Part shown: one piece after another, positions 5,416 to 5,489 of the stretch | Position numbering within the stretch: the first letter of the stretch is position 1 | How the letters are laid out: each line of letters starts with the position of its first letter | Assembly: GCA_016783985.1 (NCBI GenBank) | Contig: JADHVM010000076.1 | Location: 1-5,489, forward strand | Direction of reading: 5' to 3' | Length of the DNA: 5,489 bases | Source: Actinomycetota bacterium | Lineage (GTDB): Bacteria; Actinomycetota; Humimicrobiia; Humimicrobiales; Humimicrobiaceae | The notes under the pieces: model-generated | What the model saw: the letters and a program-made list of their open reading frames with translations, nothing else | Told to the model about the DNA's origin: nothing | Databases searched by the model: none | Position numbers and translations under genes: made by a program

Positions 5416-5489
5416 ATAATGCCATTTTCTAAAACGGAATACAAAAGTATTAAAAAAAGTAAAAAATTATTTGTGTTTAAGTTAATTTA
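5416..5489. other. AT-rich end of window, nothing recognised
   Basis: The last 74 bases contain A and T runs but no ORF start with a ribosome site, no hairpin and no convincing promoter pair. They are probably the upstream region of a gene beyond the window. Confidence 0.4.

Overview
The window is AT-rich bacterial DNA with strong Shine-Dalgarno sites (AGGAGG-type) ahead of nearly every gene. All six genes lie on the plus strand. The gene set fits an anaerobic bacterium or a poorly characterised candidate phylum: a flavoredoxin-like flavin reductase, an Ldh_2-family dehydrogenase, exported phosphoesterases, and a bacterial PC4-like protein. A Clostridia-like or Atribacterota-like source is a guess from general style only, because the window holds no rRNA or other taxonomic marker.

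Layout. Positions 1-826 hold the 3' three quarters of a malate/lactate/ureidoglycolate-type (Ldh_2) NAD(P)-dependent dehydrogenase, cut by the window edge. A 122-bp spacer, which may fold in its transcript, leads to an exported zinc-dependent phospholipase C-like enzyme (949-1911) that keeps the full expected metal-ligand set, including a tryptophan predicted as mature residue 1. Directly after its stop codon comes a 196-bp non-coding element (1913-2108), richer in GC than its surroundings. It has imperfect 28-bp terminal inverted repeats and three internal hairpins, and looks like a MITE-type or palindromic intergenic repeat. A short 8-bp tandem repeat follows.

Positions 2185-3324 form a probable small operon of three genes separated by about 50 bp: an unrecognised 106-aa protein, a 70-aa PC4/p15-like single-stranded-nucleic-acid-binding protein, and a 168-aa FMN-binding flavin reductase. 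A 364-bp AT-rich gap with no convincing gene comes next. Then an exported 558-aa 5'-nucleotidase with a C-terminal LysM domain (3689-5365) is closed by a very good rho-independent terminator (5379-5415). The last 74 bp show nothing recognisable.

How the genes relate. The two exported enzymes (phospholipase C-like and 5'-nucleotidase) both hydrolyse phosphate esters outside the cytoplasm and could scavenge phosphate, lipid headgroups or nucleosides, but they are not in one operon and no shared operator was seen. I did not find a convincing undescribed multi-gene system. The items most worth following up are the inverted-repeat element at 1913-2108, the compact Trp-x-x-His start of the phospholipase, and the small PC4-like/flavin reductase cluster with its unknown first gene.
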